From contig BSDZ01000089.1 in the NCBI GenBank assembly GCA_030268105.1, forward strand, positions 682,001 to 746,000: a stretch of DNA of 64,000 nt, in the 5' to 3' direction. Of this stretch, positions 44,312 to 57,048 are shown in pieces. The position numbers and the translations under genes were made by a program. The notes below the pieces were generated by a model. It saw nothing but the letters and a program-made list of their open reading frames with translations, searched no databases and was not told where the DNA came from. The first letter of the stretch is position 1; every line of letters begins with the position of its first letter. The DNA comes from Volvox africanus (Eukaryota; Chlorophyta; Chlorophyceae; Chlamydomonadales; Volvocaceae).

Positions 44312-45820
44312 GATTTTATGACCATGTAAAACATGTAAATAACAAAATATTACCTCTGCTTCATGTTGGCGTGTGTGATCTTTAAACTTTGCCGTATTCC
44401 TGTATCGTACGAACCAATGCTGTCGGCCTATTGTTTTACCATCACCGTCACGCAGACTAGAGCAAGCATCCAACGACCCAAATCTCCATCATTGCATGTG
44501 CCCTTTCCGATGGAGACAGAGCCTGAGTTCGTGCCCTAGTGTCACCATAGCTTCATAAAAATGCGTAGATAGGCCACGGGGGGCAAAGGGTGACGCTCCC
44601 AGGCTCCTCAATCGCTGCCAGTCACGGTCAGCCAAATGAAAGCCAGTGCCAGATTTCATCTCAAGTTCGTGATGCATCTGAATGGCAGAGCCTGGCAGCT
44701 AGGATAGCTAAGGGATAGCTGGTGGGCAAGGAAGGTTGGATCCTTGAATGGCATGCACAGGTCTGATACAGGCCGGTATGAGTGCCAGTGTGGGAGATCC
44801 GGTGAATCTGCCAGTCAGTACGTATCAGGGTTTCACATAAGGGTTTTACAGTAGTCACGATGAGTCCTGCGACTAAAGATCCTGTCTAAACTTGCACGGC
44901 TATCCCTGGAGCCTGCTCGGTTGTACAGGCTATGGCATTAGCTGCCTTTGCAAGCTCATATTGCTACGTTGCTTAAGTTACATCGAGGGCATCCAGAATC
45001 GTGCCAGAAGCACATGAAAGTAAGCGACTGTACGAGTGTTTCCGAAGTGGGGCGCGGAGTGAGCTGAGGGGCTCCCTGAGTGGACTCGCCGCGAAATGAT
45101 GATGTCTTGCATGACTGCAACACCACGTGTGCGCGGGAGCAGATTGCCCTTCGTCATCAAGCTGATTTCCCCCTTAAATTCATTCAAGCGTCTGTCCGAG
45201 TGGTATTCGTATTTCCCATGCCACAACAGATAAAGCCACGGTTGCAAGTTGCTTTTGCGCCTACAACTGGCGATGAAGTACATGTTTCGCAAGGTCATGG
45301 TTTCCGTATTATGCCGTCGGGGCCAGCGCTGGCTAAGGGATAGACAATATTCTTAAGCACAGTTTTTAGTCATTCAAAATCAACTTTCGCAAAGCGTGTC
45401 AGTTACCTTCACACATGCACAGTTGATCGTGTAGTGTCCCGCCCTGTCGGTTGAGGCCAAAACTAAATCCTGCTAATTAAAAACCCTCGAAAATAACAAT
45501 AATGTTAGGTCACGTGTTAAAACTCTTTTTCAGGTAACATTTCCCTTTCATGTTTGCGTACGCTCGTTATCCAATGACATCTTAAGTACTGCAACGAGTG
45601 TATGAACAAGTAACATGATCTTTTATTAACTTCAAATTCAATGGCAGACATAGTATTCCGATACCTGAGGACCAGCCACTCAAGTTTTGCCCAAATCGTA
45701 CGGAAACATCCGTGGACCACAATTCCGTCGTGCGGTCTCTGCTTGCAGGCAACCTGCACATAATGCTGCAGAAGTGGAGACTTACAATACCTTAACTGTG
45801 TCAAGGGACAGAGCATTAAT
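44312..45820. other. Divergent intergenic region between UROD and plastid EF-G
   Basis: About 1.5 kb holding both 5' UTRs and promoters. A plus-strand frame at 45080-45343 and an overlapping minus-strand frame at 44978-45298 run through the same DNA; neither has domain evidence. No clear TATA box or repeat could be assigned with confidence. Confidence 0.45.
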
Positions 45821-48800
45821 ATGGCTCTGAAATCCGGCATGAAAGCATCGACTCGCCAGGCGCAGAAGCGCCAGGTGCAGTCTCCGGTTTGCTCAGCTGT
45901 AATCGCCGTTCCTGTTCCAGTTATGGCCATCAACCCCCAGGCTGCGTTTAAGGTGCGCAATTTGTGTTTAGGTTATAAACCTGGGTTGCGGCGGCCGGAT
46001 TTACTGACCCAAAATGGACATGGCCGATTTATGCAGGCTGGCTGCCGCCGACCTGCTACTACGCGCCTCAGCATGCGTCGTGCTGCGCGTATGACTTGCA
46101 ATGCTTCAGCTGCAGCGGCTCCGGCCCCGACCTATGGTACGTGCGCCTGCCAGACTTGGTAAAGATAACTTCTGAACTTGAATCTGATCTGCCCGGCTTT
46201 CCCACCAGATTCCCGTCGTGAGTGGCCGCTGGACAAGTACCGCAACATTGGTATCATGGCCCATATTGATGCGGGCAAGGTAAGTCTGTAGACATGGAGC
46301 AAATTGGGCGTGTTGCCCTGGACAGCAGCTAGAGCTTAAATGGGATTGAAATAGCTGATAAGGAATAAATTCAGCCAAGCGCTGAGCCTAACGAGCTGGG
46401 TGCTGTGCGGTCCGTGGTTAGTTCCTGTAGGGTTACCCCGAGAGAGATTATGACTGAGACCTGGACCTCTATAAAAAGTCGCGAAGCATGTACTTCACAC
46501 TTTTCCCTGGCGCCCTCCATGTAAACAGACCACCACCACCGAGCGCATTCTGTACTACACGGGCAAGTCGTACAAGATCGGTGAGGTGCACGAGGGCACG
46601 GCCACCATGGACTGGATGGTTCAGGAACAGGAGCGCGGTATCACTATTACAGCTGCTGCCACAACGTGCATGTGGAAAGGCCACCGCATCAACATTATCG
46701 ATACCCCGGGTCACGTGGACTTCACCCTGGAGGTAGGGCTCAGGCTCAGGCGGAGCTGGGGTGCGCGGGCCGGGCTGCGGTGGTGAAGGGGGTATTCAAG
46801 ATCGTAACAATTTTGGAGGACCGGCTCCTGACCTGCAGTAACAGGGATCGGGATCGGTGTTTGGGGGCTACGCGCTCGTGAATGGAAACGAGTCTGGTTT
46901 ATAACATAGTTGGGCACGTGGCTTGCGCTGCGCATTTGACCTACAATCAAAGAAACAATCGCCGTGGTTTGAAATGCGTTATGCAGGTCGAGCGTGCGCT
47001 GCGTGTCCTTGACGGTGCTGTGGCGGTGTTCGACGCTGTCTCAGGCGTGGAGCCGCAGTCGGAGACGGTGTGGCGCCAGGCGGACAAGTACAAGGTAGGG
47101 AAGCAAGCACAGCGCCCAGCCATATCTGAGTTCCTATCCTTGTATTGCAAGAGGCTATCCTTTGTTCACCTGGTCAGGGGACCACATCTATCAGCCAGCT
47201 GGGTCATAACCCTATTAGGGCCTCCGCTGCTGCCGGCCTCAAACCCCGCAGGTGCCCCGCATTTGCTTCGTAAACAAGATGGACCGTCTGGGTGCTGACT
47301 TTTACAACTGCGTCAAGATGGTAGTGTCCAATCTTGGTGCTAAGCCGCTGGTCATCCAGCTGCCTATTGGTACGTTGAAGAGGCTGGCGAGTGGTTCCCC
47401 TAGCTACCTGCTCGGGCCTGCGCAAGCAGGCTGTGTTTGTATGTACTCCACGCTGACGTGCTGCTTGGCTACGTTTGCCGTGGCATAGGCTCCGAGGACC
47501 AGTTCAAAGGTGTGATTGATCTGGTGAAGATGAAGGCCATTGTGTGGACCGGTGAAGAGCTGGGCGCTAAGTTCGAAGAGCTGCCAATTCCAGAGGACAT
47601 GGCGGACAAGGTAAGCTTCTATGAGATCTTGAGTGTTGGATCCATCGGGGCGAGGTGGTCGGAGGAAGGTCTCTGGGAAATGGTGCTGCAAGTGGTCGAA
47701 CCCCTAATTTAAAATGTCGGAAAACCCCTAAGATGGTCGGATGCGTTCTCCGCAGCCTAACCTGCACCGATGGGTGGGGGCTCGTGCGGTTGTGAGAACA
47801 GGGAGGAAGGCAGCTGTACTTTGCCCCGCGACAACTTGTCGACTAGGCGGTTGGGGTTATTAGGGATAGCGGTGGGTTGGTTAAAGCGATGGCCAATTTA
47901 GCTCCCGAACAAGATGCTGATTGTGGAAGAACTGGGCGAGGGGATCTAGGGTATGATGTCGGATGTGGCACAGGATACGGTACGACAGGTAGCAGGCCGG
48001 GGGAGTATTGATGCAGCGCCTCGTCCCCACCTGTTTCGTCCCCACCCTTCAGGGCGTTTTGCACACCTGTTGCATAGTTTCTATTGATGGGTGCTTTTGT
48101 CCTAATTGTACTGAAAACAAATAACAAATGCAGTTTTAGCTCTTTATTTTTGGAAGCATAACGTTGTTATTGGCTTTTAGATATTTGAAAGATCGCAAAC
48201 ACGCTGAAGTTGCAAGAGAGTCAGCGGCTGATCACTTGCGGAGCATTCGTGTCTGGGTCACGGGGTTTGGGCTGCGAACATATCAAGTGCTTGAAGATCA
48301 CTTCTATTCAGTCAGTGCGTTAGGGCTCAAGATCCATTTCGAATCGAATCCATTTTGGTGGTTTAAGGTGATTTTCATTCGTGCCTCACGGCATCGGCCA
48401 CACTCCAGCAGATCAGCCACCGCTGCAACGGCCGCCCTGGTGTTGTTGTTCCCCACCCCACAGGCTCAGGAGTACCGCGAGAAGCTCATCGACATGATTG
48501 TGGAGCAGGACGACGAGGTGCTGGAGAAGTATTTCGAGGTACGTTGTCCGTTCCTCGTCGATCTCTCACGGGACTAAAGGCAGATCGGTGACCGTGGTGA
48601 AGTAGCAGCTCTTAGTGGTGACTTAGTGAGTGAAGCGTAATTCGCTGCTTGATGTGGATGTTGCCTAATCCTGAGTATGGACTGTATATATGTACATGTA
48701 TGTGACGGCTAAAGATGCCAAACTGCCCTTAGCATGGGTAATCACTTAATAAATGTTGCTATTGGTATTTTCGAGCGTGTTCCAGTGCACGAACGATATA

Positions 48801-51217
48801 AGCTGTCGTACCACAAGCGTTATATCAATTCCCACCGTATCGCAACCATTGCGGTCCCTGTTGGCCTTGTGAAATACCCGTGCCCCTGCTTTCCTGAATT
48901 GTCCTTCCAGGGTGAGATGCCCGATGAGGCGACCATCGAACGTCTGATTCGCAAGGGCACCATCGCCCAGGCGTTCGTGCCCATCGTGTGCGGCACGGCC
49001 TTCAAGAACAAAGGTGTCCAGCCCCTCCTGGATTCGGTCATCAAGTACCTTCCCAGTCCTTTGGAAATCGACGCGGTGCAGGTGCGATGGGCTTTCTGGT
49101 GGTGTGCCTGTTTGGGGCGGGGTGTCGAAAGGGGCGAGGATCTCCCCTGAGGATTCAAAACGTGGCGATGCGAGGGCAGTGGTGTATGTGACAACCCACA
49201 TTGACCCCAAAGCGGTAATGGTTCCCTTGTCACCTCGTTCGTGTCCCTGCAGGGTGTTGACATGAACGATGCAGAGGTTGCGATGATCCGCAGTGCTGAT
49301 GACGCTGCGCCCTTCTCGGGTCTATGCTTCAAGATCATGACTGACCCTTTCGTTGGATCGCTGACTTTCTGTCGCATCTACTCTGGTATCCTGGAGGCCG
49401 GCTCGTACGCGCTGAACTCGAACAAGAACAAGAAAGAACGCATTGGCCGCCTGATGATGATGCACGCAAACAACCGCGAGGACATTAAGGTGGCTTTTGC
49501 GGGCGACATCGTGGCTATCGGCGGCCTGAAGGATGTGATCACTGGTAAGAAAGGGCCTAGCAAGGCCACTGCAGGCTAGGGAAGGATGCAAAGTCCATGG
49601 TGACTCTTTTCGACTGCCCGATTTAACGCCTGTTAGGATGATATGGTGGTTAGTTACAATTAAGCTGGACCATACCCCAACCTGCGCCGCGACCCCTCGT
49701 CCTAATCTGCTGACTGACATGACTGTCAGTTCAAATTGATTTTCGTTCGGCTGCCCTGTTTCCTACCTCTATTGGGCGACAGGCGAGACCCTGTGTGACG
49801 ATAAGTCGCCCATCATTCTGGAGAAAATGGATTTCCCAGACCCCGTTATCAAGATTGCCATTGAGCCCAAGTCCAAGGCTGACCTCGAGAAGATGGGGGT
49901 TGGCTTGAACAAGCTGGCCCAGGAGGACCCCTCGTTCAACTTTTCTCGTGACGAGGAAACCAACCAGGTGGGGCCACGCGTGTAGCTGTAGCCTGGAAGG
50001 AGCCACCCACATTCTTCTGGCCTGAAGGCATCACCTATAGGCTTTTCCCATCACGCATGCGCTTTAGTCCTCACCTGCAGCTCTTTGCCTCATGATTCTG
50101 GATCTCTATTAACCTTATTACCCGCCAATATCTGCGCTGATTCCTAAACCGTGCCCATCAAGTCACGAGAACAATATAGTTACATGAACCTTGCCTAAAC
50201 TTTTTGCGCACCGAAAATGCAGACGGTCATTGAGGGCATGGGCGAGCTGCACTTGGAAATCATTGTGGACCGCCTGCGTCGTGAGTTCAAGGTTGAGTGC
50301 GAGGTGGGCGCGCCACAGGTCAACTATCGCGAGGGCATTAGTCGCCCCAACGACGTCCGGTACGTGCACAAGAAGCAGTCGGGTGGCTCTGGTCAGTTCG
50401 CTGATGTCGCCATCCGGTTTGAGCCTGGTGAGCCAGGCAGCGGCTTCGTGTTCAAGTCGGAGATCAAGGGTGGCTCGGTGCCGAAGGAGTACGTGCCCGG
50501 TGTCGTCAAGGGCCTGGAGGAGTGCATGAGCAGTGGTTCACTGGCAGGTGGGCGGGCGGGCGGGTGATTGCTCCAATACATATGTAAAAGCTTTTCAGTC
50601 GAGGTGTGATATTGGTGTTACTGACTCAATAATACTGACAAAGGAAGGTTGACGTTAAGCTGGACGGCCGATAGCATGGGATCTCGAATAGGCCCGGAAC
50701 CCCATTGCTTCCCTTCGAATTTTTGCTTGGCAAAAGGCCCAAGGTATCCACGGTGGCAGCTGACCCTGTGATCCGGCGATCCTCCACATCAGGCTTCCCC
50801 GTGGTCGACGTCACGTGCGTTCTGTACGATGGCTCGTACCATGAAGTTGACTCAAACGCGCTTGCGTTCCAAATCGCTGCTCGTGGCGCCTTCCGTGAGG
50901 CCATGGGCAAGTGCGGCGCTCGACTGCTGGAGCCCATCATGCGTGTGGAGGTGATTACGCCGGAGGACCACATGGGTGATGTCATTGGCGACTTGAATAG
51001 CCGCCGTGGCATCATCAACAAGTTCGAGGACAAGCCTGGTGGCATGAAGCTGGTTCAGGCGTACGTGCCGCTAAGTGAGATGTTCCAGTACGTGTCCGTT
51101 CTCCGTGGCATGACCAAGGGCCGCGCGCAGTACACGATGCAACTGGAGCGGTACGAGGTGGTGCCGCCCAACATTCAACAGGACATCGTGGCCAAGTCCA
51201 AGGCCGGGGTCGCCTAA
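45821..51217 (+). CDS. cpEF-G: Chloroplast translation elongation factor G
   Basis: GTPase that translocates tRNAs and mRNA on plastid ribosomes. Thirteen exons (45821-45952, 46037-46136, 46209-46279, 46529-46732, 46987-47094, 47252-47369, 47489-47610, 48464-48538, 48911-49081, 49253-49544, 49783-49967, 50223-50547, 50793-51217) join in phase to 775 aa, the usual length of a plastid EF-G with transit peptide. The first about 75 residues are Ala/Arg/Ser-rich. G1 is [16 protein letters not shown], switch [11 protein letters not shown]4 NKMD; later [10 protein letters not shown] (domain III), [20 protein letters not shown] (domain IV) and a complete C-terminus with [16 protein letters not shown]. 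Bacterial-type sequence identifies it as organellar, and the leader favours the chloroplast (SCO1-like in plants). Intact. Confidence 0.95.
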
Positions 51218-52004
51218 ACAGGCCAGGAGCTCCTTAGGGCGGTCTGCTTAAATAGGCAGCTGGTGGCGAATGACATGATAGCTCGGTGTGAATCATAGTT
51301 TAACCTTAGGTACGTTGGCTGGTTCTCAGTGGGCAAGGTGATACACCGCCCTGGAAAGACATCAAGGTTGTTATCCCCCATGCAGCATGGCTTCTGCATC
51401 CATCAGCCACCACATGGATTCGAACCCGGATCGGACCTTGCCCGTCATCAAGACCAATATTGAATCTCTGGTGTGCCCGCCTTAGCGAAGGCCTAATGGA
51501 GAGACGACTGCATACTGTCCGTCCGTAGATATCCTAGGATACTACGGGTTGCATATGCTACGATGTGCGACTTATTCCTTTTCGGGCATTTGGCCTGACT
51601 CAGTGCTTCAGCAGCGGTGGTGCCGCAGGGTTCACAAGAGGCTCAACGCCTGGGGATAATGTGTGCGGGGGTCTGATGGTGGACTCGGTTGTGCCGAGCG
51701 TGCGGCTGCTGGGCGGTACCGGAGGGATGGGCAATTATTATTGGTCAGGAACGTACTCCCTAGGTGGTTGTCCGGATCATCTGGGCTAAACTGCAGGTTC
51801 GGATTATCATGTACGAAGCCTTATTGACTTGCTTTTCGATAAATCAGAGGCAGTGCCATATGCTGTTGTGCTTTGGAATTGTTCGTGAGCCTTTGTCTAT
51901 GTATGGCAAAGATTTTGATTTGTGAGCAGTGTGATGGTGGGAGACATGGATAGGTCCGTTTAGATTTTGACCAACAATTCCGACAGTCGTGTACGTAGAC
52001 AATT

Positions 52005-52009
52005 TGTAA
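52005..52009 (+). terminator. Candidate TGTAA poly(A) signal for plastid EF-G
   Basis: First plus-strand TGTAA found after the stop codon, about 790 bases downstream, within the range of long volvocine 3' UTRs. Confidence 0.35.
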
Positions 52010-53534
52010 GCATGGGTCTGTGAAAGCTGTCTTCGTGCTCTTTCTATCCCATGATTCTCGAGGCTTGGTAAATACAATATCCTGTCCAAGTCGAAAGTCG
52101 AAAGGAATTACACCTCACCGACAGAGGTTCTTGCTAAGAATGATCCCCTTTAACTTGACAGCAGGCATTGATTGTAGGCGCCTATTGGCAGTTGGCATCA
52201 GAACAATGCAGTCGAAACCCAACCGCTCGTCAATTGACATTTTGGGATAATTTGGAGAAACCCATAATACCCGTCCTCATACCGCTCGTATGCAGTATCG
52301 GTAGATAAGTTTAAAAGAACCTGGGAGGCATTCTATCACGACCAAGATATAAGTCGCTGTCTCCGGCCAAGCACTAATTTCAGGGAAGCGATGTGGAAGT
52401 GCGACGAGCACCGCCCAAGTCTTGTTTTAATATCTTGATGCGATGTACGTGTGCGGATTCCTGAAAGACAACTCGTCAGTCAGCGTATAATACAGTCTAC
52501 AAGAACGTGCCTTGTCATGCAGCAACTAGGTAGACAACACCGCCAAAAGAAAGCGACATCTCAACCGGATGGACTCCCATCTCAACTGAGACTCCTCGAT
52601 GGCGGATGTTAACAATTTACGACCGCGAACTTTCAACGACCTCCAGCTGTGATACGACACTACACAACAGCCCCTTCACAAGCCATAATGATACGGCCCC
52701 AGAGGAATACGTGCAAGCCCACTTGCAATATGCGCTATAGCTACCGAAAGAACAAAATCCACACCTCCCTCTCAGCAGCATAACCCATCCTTAAAAGTCA
52801 ATGGGAAGCGCCAAAGAAATACGGGACCAAGTCTCATAAACATGCTTTCGTACATAACAACGAACCCGAAATACAGTCGGTTCGATTAGGAAAACATCTA
52901 TCTCCGTATACGTACGGCGAATGCTCGCCGCACACGTGTATTCACACCTTGTTGATGCTGTTTACGATGAAGTCCCTCTGCATCAAAACGCACGTATGTA
53001 AAAAGTGGTGATGTATTCGACACCTGACATAATCTGACACAATATAATTCCAACTCCCCCCTATAAGTCGAATGGTCGACATGTGCGCGGCGATGGCTCC
53101 ACCTATGCTGCCGGCGCCCGCGTGCATGCAGGAGGCAACCATTCCAGATGACAGGCGCTGCAACGAATCGTACGGCATTACGAGACAACAAATGCTCCTG
53201 GCGCAATAACTTCTGGGCTATAATTTCGACGCAATAAGTGCTCTTTTGGTGCTGTCATCAGTGCGCGAAACGTGGCTCCCCGATAAAACATGCAAAGTAC
53301 AGGCATGCAAAGTAACTCTCAGTGCATCTTTCCAATATCAACCCGCCTCCCCAACACAAACGAGGGCAGCATCTCAATACAGCATGGACCAGGGAAGAAG
53401 CCGCAGGATGAGCGGCGTAAAATTGCATGTATAGATACAGGGGTTCCTGCTGTCGACGACGAGGCACGAAGCGCGGGTCAGCAACCCGGCATCATTCCTG
53501 GTAAGAAACGCCCCTCGAGGAGACCCCCGGGGGT

Positions 53535-53760
53535 TCACGGACGGACGCCGGTTGCTGCCGCAGCTTCCCTTCTGCGCAGTACCACACCTGCTCCATCCTG
53601 ATCGCAAAATTCTTCAAAAACTTCGCATTTCCAATTACACCTTAAGGATGCAGTACGCCATAAAGTACAGCATCAGCGCTCCACCAGATGCCACCACGTT
53701 CTGACCAACAGAATCACCTGCGCCATCGGAGGAGCAAAATGGCGAACTTTGTTGAGTGCG
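53535..53760 (-). other. Candidate small membrane protein, last two exons
   Basis: A frame to 53641 carries VASGGALMLYFMAYCILK, a transmembrane-like stretch, and ends at a phase-0 donor AAG/GTGTAA. An acceptor at 53598 opens a 20-codon exon (DGAGVVLRRREAAAATGVRP) that ends in TGA at 53537-53535. The upstream limit and the start are not resolved. Function unknown; the alternative is that the first exon simply ends in the stop formed three codons later. Confidence 0.22.
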
Positions 53761-54411
53761 GAGTGATAAACACTTCAATCGCGTCATTTTCAACTCAGAC
53801 GTCCACACTTTCCTTTTTTCAAAACTCGCGAACGAACCGCTTGTATTACGCGTGATTTGGAGGCTGAGGTGCAACAGCAACTCCCCCAAAACATATAGTG
53901 CAGGAACGCGGCCACAGATACCGCGCCGAATCTACGCTCGGAAATCTCCAGGTTCGGGGCGGGGTCGGACCGTGTACAGCTTGCCGCTCCTGGACGTATG
54001 CATTGCTCTTCAGCAAGCACAGCAAAACAGTAGGCACAGAATGCAATGGCGCCTACGAGCTGTGCTCCAGCTTTCTAGCCAGTAGACGGTAAACAGGAGG
54101 GCAGCTGATCACCTTCACCTGACGCTCATAATGCATGCATGGTATCAGTGCTCGCATAACTACCTGACACATGCATGCGAAAGCCGTGTTCCTGCCATGC
54201 CACTGCCACTTTTCAGCACAGATGTCCCCTAGCCCCCTAGCATTTGAATTTCATATTGTGTGACCCTCTATGCGTACAACTGGACAGACGTTGCCCGGAC
54301 ACAACGGGTTAGGCACAACACTGTCTCTCTGGAACTTCTATGATCGATCCCAATTAAGACCGGATTATAATCCTTCCGCTGATTGTGGGTCTTCTATTGT
54401 GGGCCTTCTAC

Positions 54412-54590
54412 GTTGATGGACGGTGATGACCCCGGTCATAATTACTAGCAAGCCGCCGAGGAGTGGAGTTGTGGTCGCCATTGATCCGGCAGATTCCACT
54501 GGATGCTGGCGCCCCATAAAACAGGGAAGGCAAGGACAGCCAAATAGTGGCCACGAGTAAAGCAAAGTCCCCTTATTCCACACAAAAAAG
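54412..54590. repeat. Dispersed repeat, copy B
   Basis: Matches 18270-18505 in block order (GATGGACGGTGATGACCCC, GAGTGGAGTTG, TTGATCCGGCAG, GTGGCCACG, CACACA), with shorter spacers. Finding two copies in one 64 kb window, one of them intronic, suggests an abundant family. Confidence 0.65.
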
Positions 54591-54735
54591 ATAGACAGAC
54601 GGGGTGCAACACCTTGAACGACACGACTTCTCAAGCCCACCCCGGCCTTTTACTACTTCAGTGCCCGTACCTTGGTCTATGAGACGTTCCATTTCACAGA
54701 CACGCTCGTAGTAGCGGTCCACCTGTTATTGCAGA

Positions 54736-54762
54736 ACGCGAGCGTCCGAAAGTTAAGCACAT
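54736..54762 (+). other. 5S-rRNA-like scrap
   Basis: GCGTCCGAAAGTTAAGCAC resembles the conserved CTCCGAAGTTAAGC segment of 5S rRNA with one inserted A. No complete 5S gene surrounds it. Either a decayed pseudogene, the head of a 5S-derived SINE, or coincidence. Confidence 0.25.
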
Positions 54763-56375
54763 CTAACTAGACCCTCAGGCCGTTGCACTATCGCAGCCTA
54801 TCAAGGATGAATAGACAGATCAGTGAAACTCGTAAGTGCTTGTGCACGGGTGCAACAATGGACAGCAGGACCATACGCGGGCATGGGTTATGAAAATACC
54901 AAAACGGGTATTGTCACCCGCTTTGCTGCAGCGCATACAGTGACACGTGGTCCCCACCTTATCGGCATCCAAGCCATACACCTCAAAGCATTGGCACCTC
55001 TCCGCTGCTGTTCGAGCTGTGCTACAGGCCTCGTATGCGTCCCTGTCATCCGGACAAAAAACAAGACCCGTATGGACCAATACCAGACCAGATTTTCCTT
55101 CGCTTTGTAGGAGATGATTAAGTTAGGGAAGTTCAGAATGCAAAATAAATAACTTCCCCATATGGAAACATTGTGCCGAGGGTAAACAAACAACTGGAAG
55201 CTTCTAAAACGCATCAAACCCTATAGTTTGATAACGCCATACCATGCACGCCAAAATTATTGTCTTTATCATCCGTGTTTAAAGATTATATTTTGAAAAC
55301 AAACAACGTCAGAGGGTGCGTTTCGGAAGTCTCAACCCACGTCAGCTACGAGTCATGGCACAGTGTTTTATGTAACGACACAAAAATATGAAGTTCCATA
55401 TGGTAGACATATCAGATGTAGATGTGAAATTGTCTCGGCCTTTCTTTCAGGTAAATAAATACCTGACGTCGTTTAGGGACAGGCTGACGGGCGAACCGCT
55501 CAACTGAAATACCCCGCAGACGTTCCGGTTTGATTCCGGCCGCCGAAATCCTCCTTGGCCACTATGGGAGATAGCGCCACTTGCAGAAGCGTGCACTACG
55601 ACCGTCAGCGGTCGGGTAGTACGCGAGGAAACGAGGCTTTTTGCACCGGAGGGAATTAGGGAGGACATAATCTCAGCTTGAACTGCAACTAATAACAGTT
55701 CTCTTGATACGACGAGCAGAGTGACTTATACTGGAGGGTGGTACAATGTTGCGACTGTTAAAGTTGTCTTGTCCACGTTTATTTAGTCTAAGACAAACAT
55801 CTGACACATTCAGCGTAGCAATTTAAGCCTTCTAAATTTCGTGTTTGGGAATGGATGGTACGGATCTACGGGGAGACTTACGGAACGAAACCGCTCTGCC
55901 AATCACTTGAAGGATTAAAGCATTGCCCCGTCCATGCTCTAAATGCACTATTTGCAAGGTTGTGAAAAGGTGTGTGTTGGAAACACTCCACTTCTATTCA
56001 TCTGGGGTCCTGTGCATGCGATCTGTCCTCAAGTGCTTCTATCTGCTTTAAAATCTGCTTCCACGTGCCAAAGCCTCGCTTTTAGCTTCGTAAAAGAAAG
56101 GGCCTGCGACAATCCCGGTTTTGGAAATTATGATATAAGTATGGACTAACGTTATAATCGATGTGAAATTGGCTGCATGGGCGGTTAAGGCATCTGTGAA
56201 AAAGATAAAGATGCCTTATGGATGGACCGCAGATACTGGTGAACTCAAGCACGGTGTTTACACAGCGTCAAGTGAACAAGCATGCATTACGGGATTCGGA
56301 CATAAGCCGAAGTATAGAACCATCAGAGACGGCTGCCATCTCGGCCACTTCGTACCACGTTCCCTAATCTGCAGT

Positions 56376-56640
56376 AGGATACTGTCCCTTCAGCAAAATC
56401 CCCCCAAACACCAGGGACCCAGGATTCTCAGATTGTCATCACCACTCCTAATACTGCAGCCACTCCAAGAAACGCTTTCAAGTCCACAGATTCCAGTCTT
56501 GACTCCTCTGAAGACCATGCCGCTTCCCCGAATCCCCTGAAGATTACTGCCACTTCGGCATTTGACCAAGAGTCCCTTCAATCCCTTCCTCCGCAGTATA
56601 CCGCTGCCAAGTAGTCCCGCCACTCCCCCCGGGTCCCTGA
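56376..56640 (+). repeat. Second dispersed repeat family, copy 1
   Basis: Shares long blocks with 58290-58500: CTCTGAA(G/A)ACCATGCCGCT, CCCCGAATCCCCTGAAGA, GAGTCCCTTCAATCCCTTC and CCGCAGTA(T/C)ACC. In translation both give SSE(D/N)HAASPNPLK and QESLQSL.PQYT.AK. So the repeat carries a decayed coding frame, here closed by a stop (TAG) after AAG. Perhaps the Gag-like or structural region of a transposon. Confidence 0.7.
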
Positions 56641-57048
56641 TTTGTTGATACCTTACTCACCGGGTCAGATCGCTCTGGCCCACGTTGAGACAGCAACATT
56701 TTGCCGCCTCGTCTGTTCCGCTTGTGCTGTAACAGTCAAGTCCTAAGGGATGTCGCTTCTACGTTGCTGGCGGAGCTCGTCTGCCAACAGTAGTGGCCAC
56801 CACACGTGGCGGTACAAGGGATCGCACCTCAAACAGATGTTATTTTCCTTCGTAATCATATTAAAAGAATCAGGCCACTCCACTAAAATGCAAACGCGCG
56901 ATGGCCTTCAAAAACGAATTAGTCAAAAGACTCGTCAGAGTCAGTTTGTTATCAACTTGTCATAGCTCCACAGTGCAAGCACATGCTCGTCTCTTGAAAG
57001 AAACAAAGTCAGTGTTCGTGTCCAACGTCGTCTGCGTCAAGAACTGGT

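Larger units (their letters stand above)
51218..57048. other. Repeat-rich, gene-poor region
   Basis: Begins with the EF-G 3' UTR, then more AT-rich DNA than the flanking genic parts, with no resolved gene. It contains dispersed-repeat copy B, a candidate two-exon minus-strand piece at 53535-53760, a 5S-rRNA-like scrap at about 54736-54762, and the first copy of a second repeat family near 56376-56640. A plus-strand frame from 56163 (WAVKASVKKIKMPYGW) is protein-like but unrecognised. Minus 54725-54671 reads QVDRYYERVCEMERLIDQG, perhaps a captured exon fragment. Confidence 0.45.

Noticed and set aside
45080..45343. Plus-strand 87-codon frame between UROD and EF-G
   Set aside because: An equally good minus frame overlaps it, and there is no domain, homologue or splice partner; treated as chance.
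54736..54762. Functional 5S rRNA gene
   Set aside because: Only about 20 bases match; the rest of the 5S structure and a terminator are absent.
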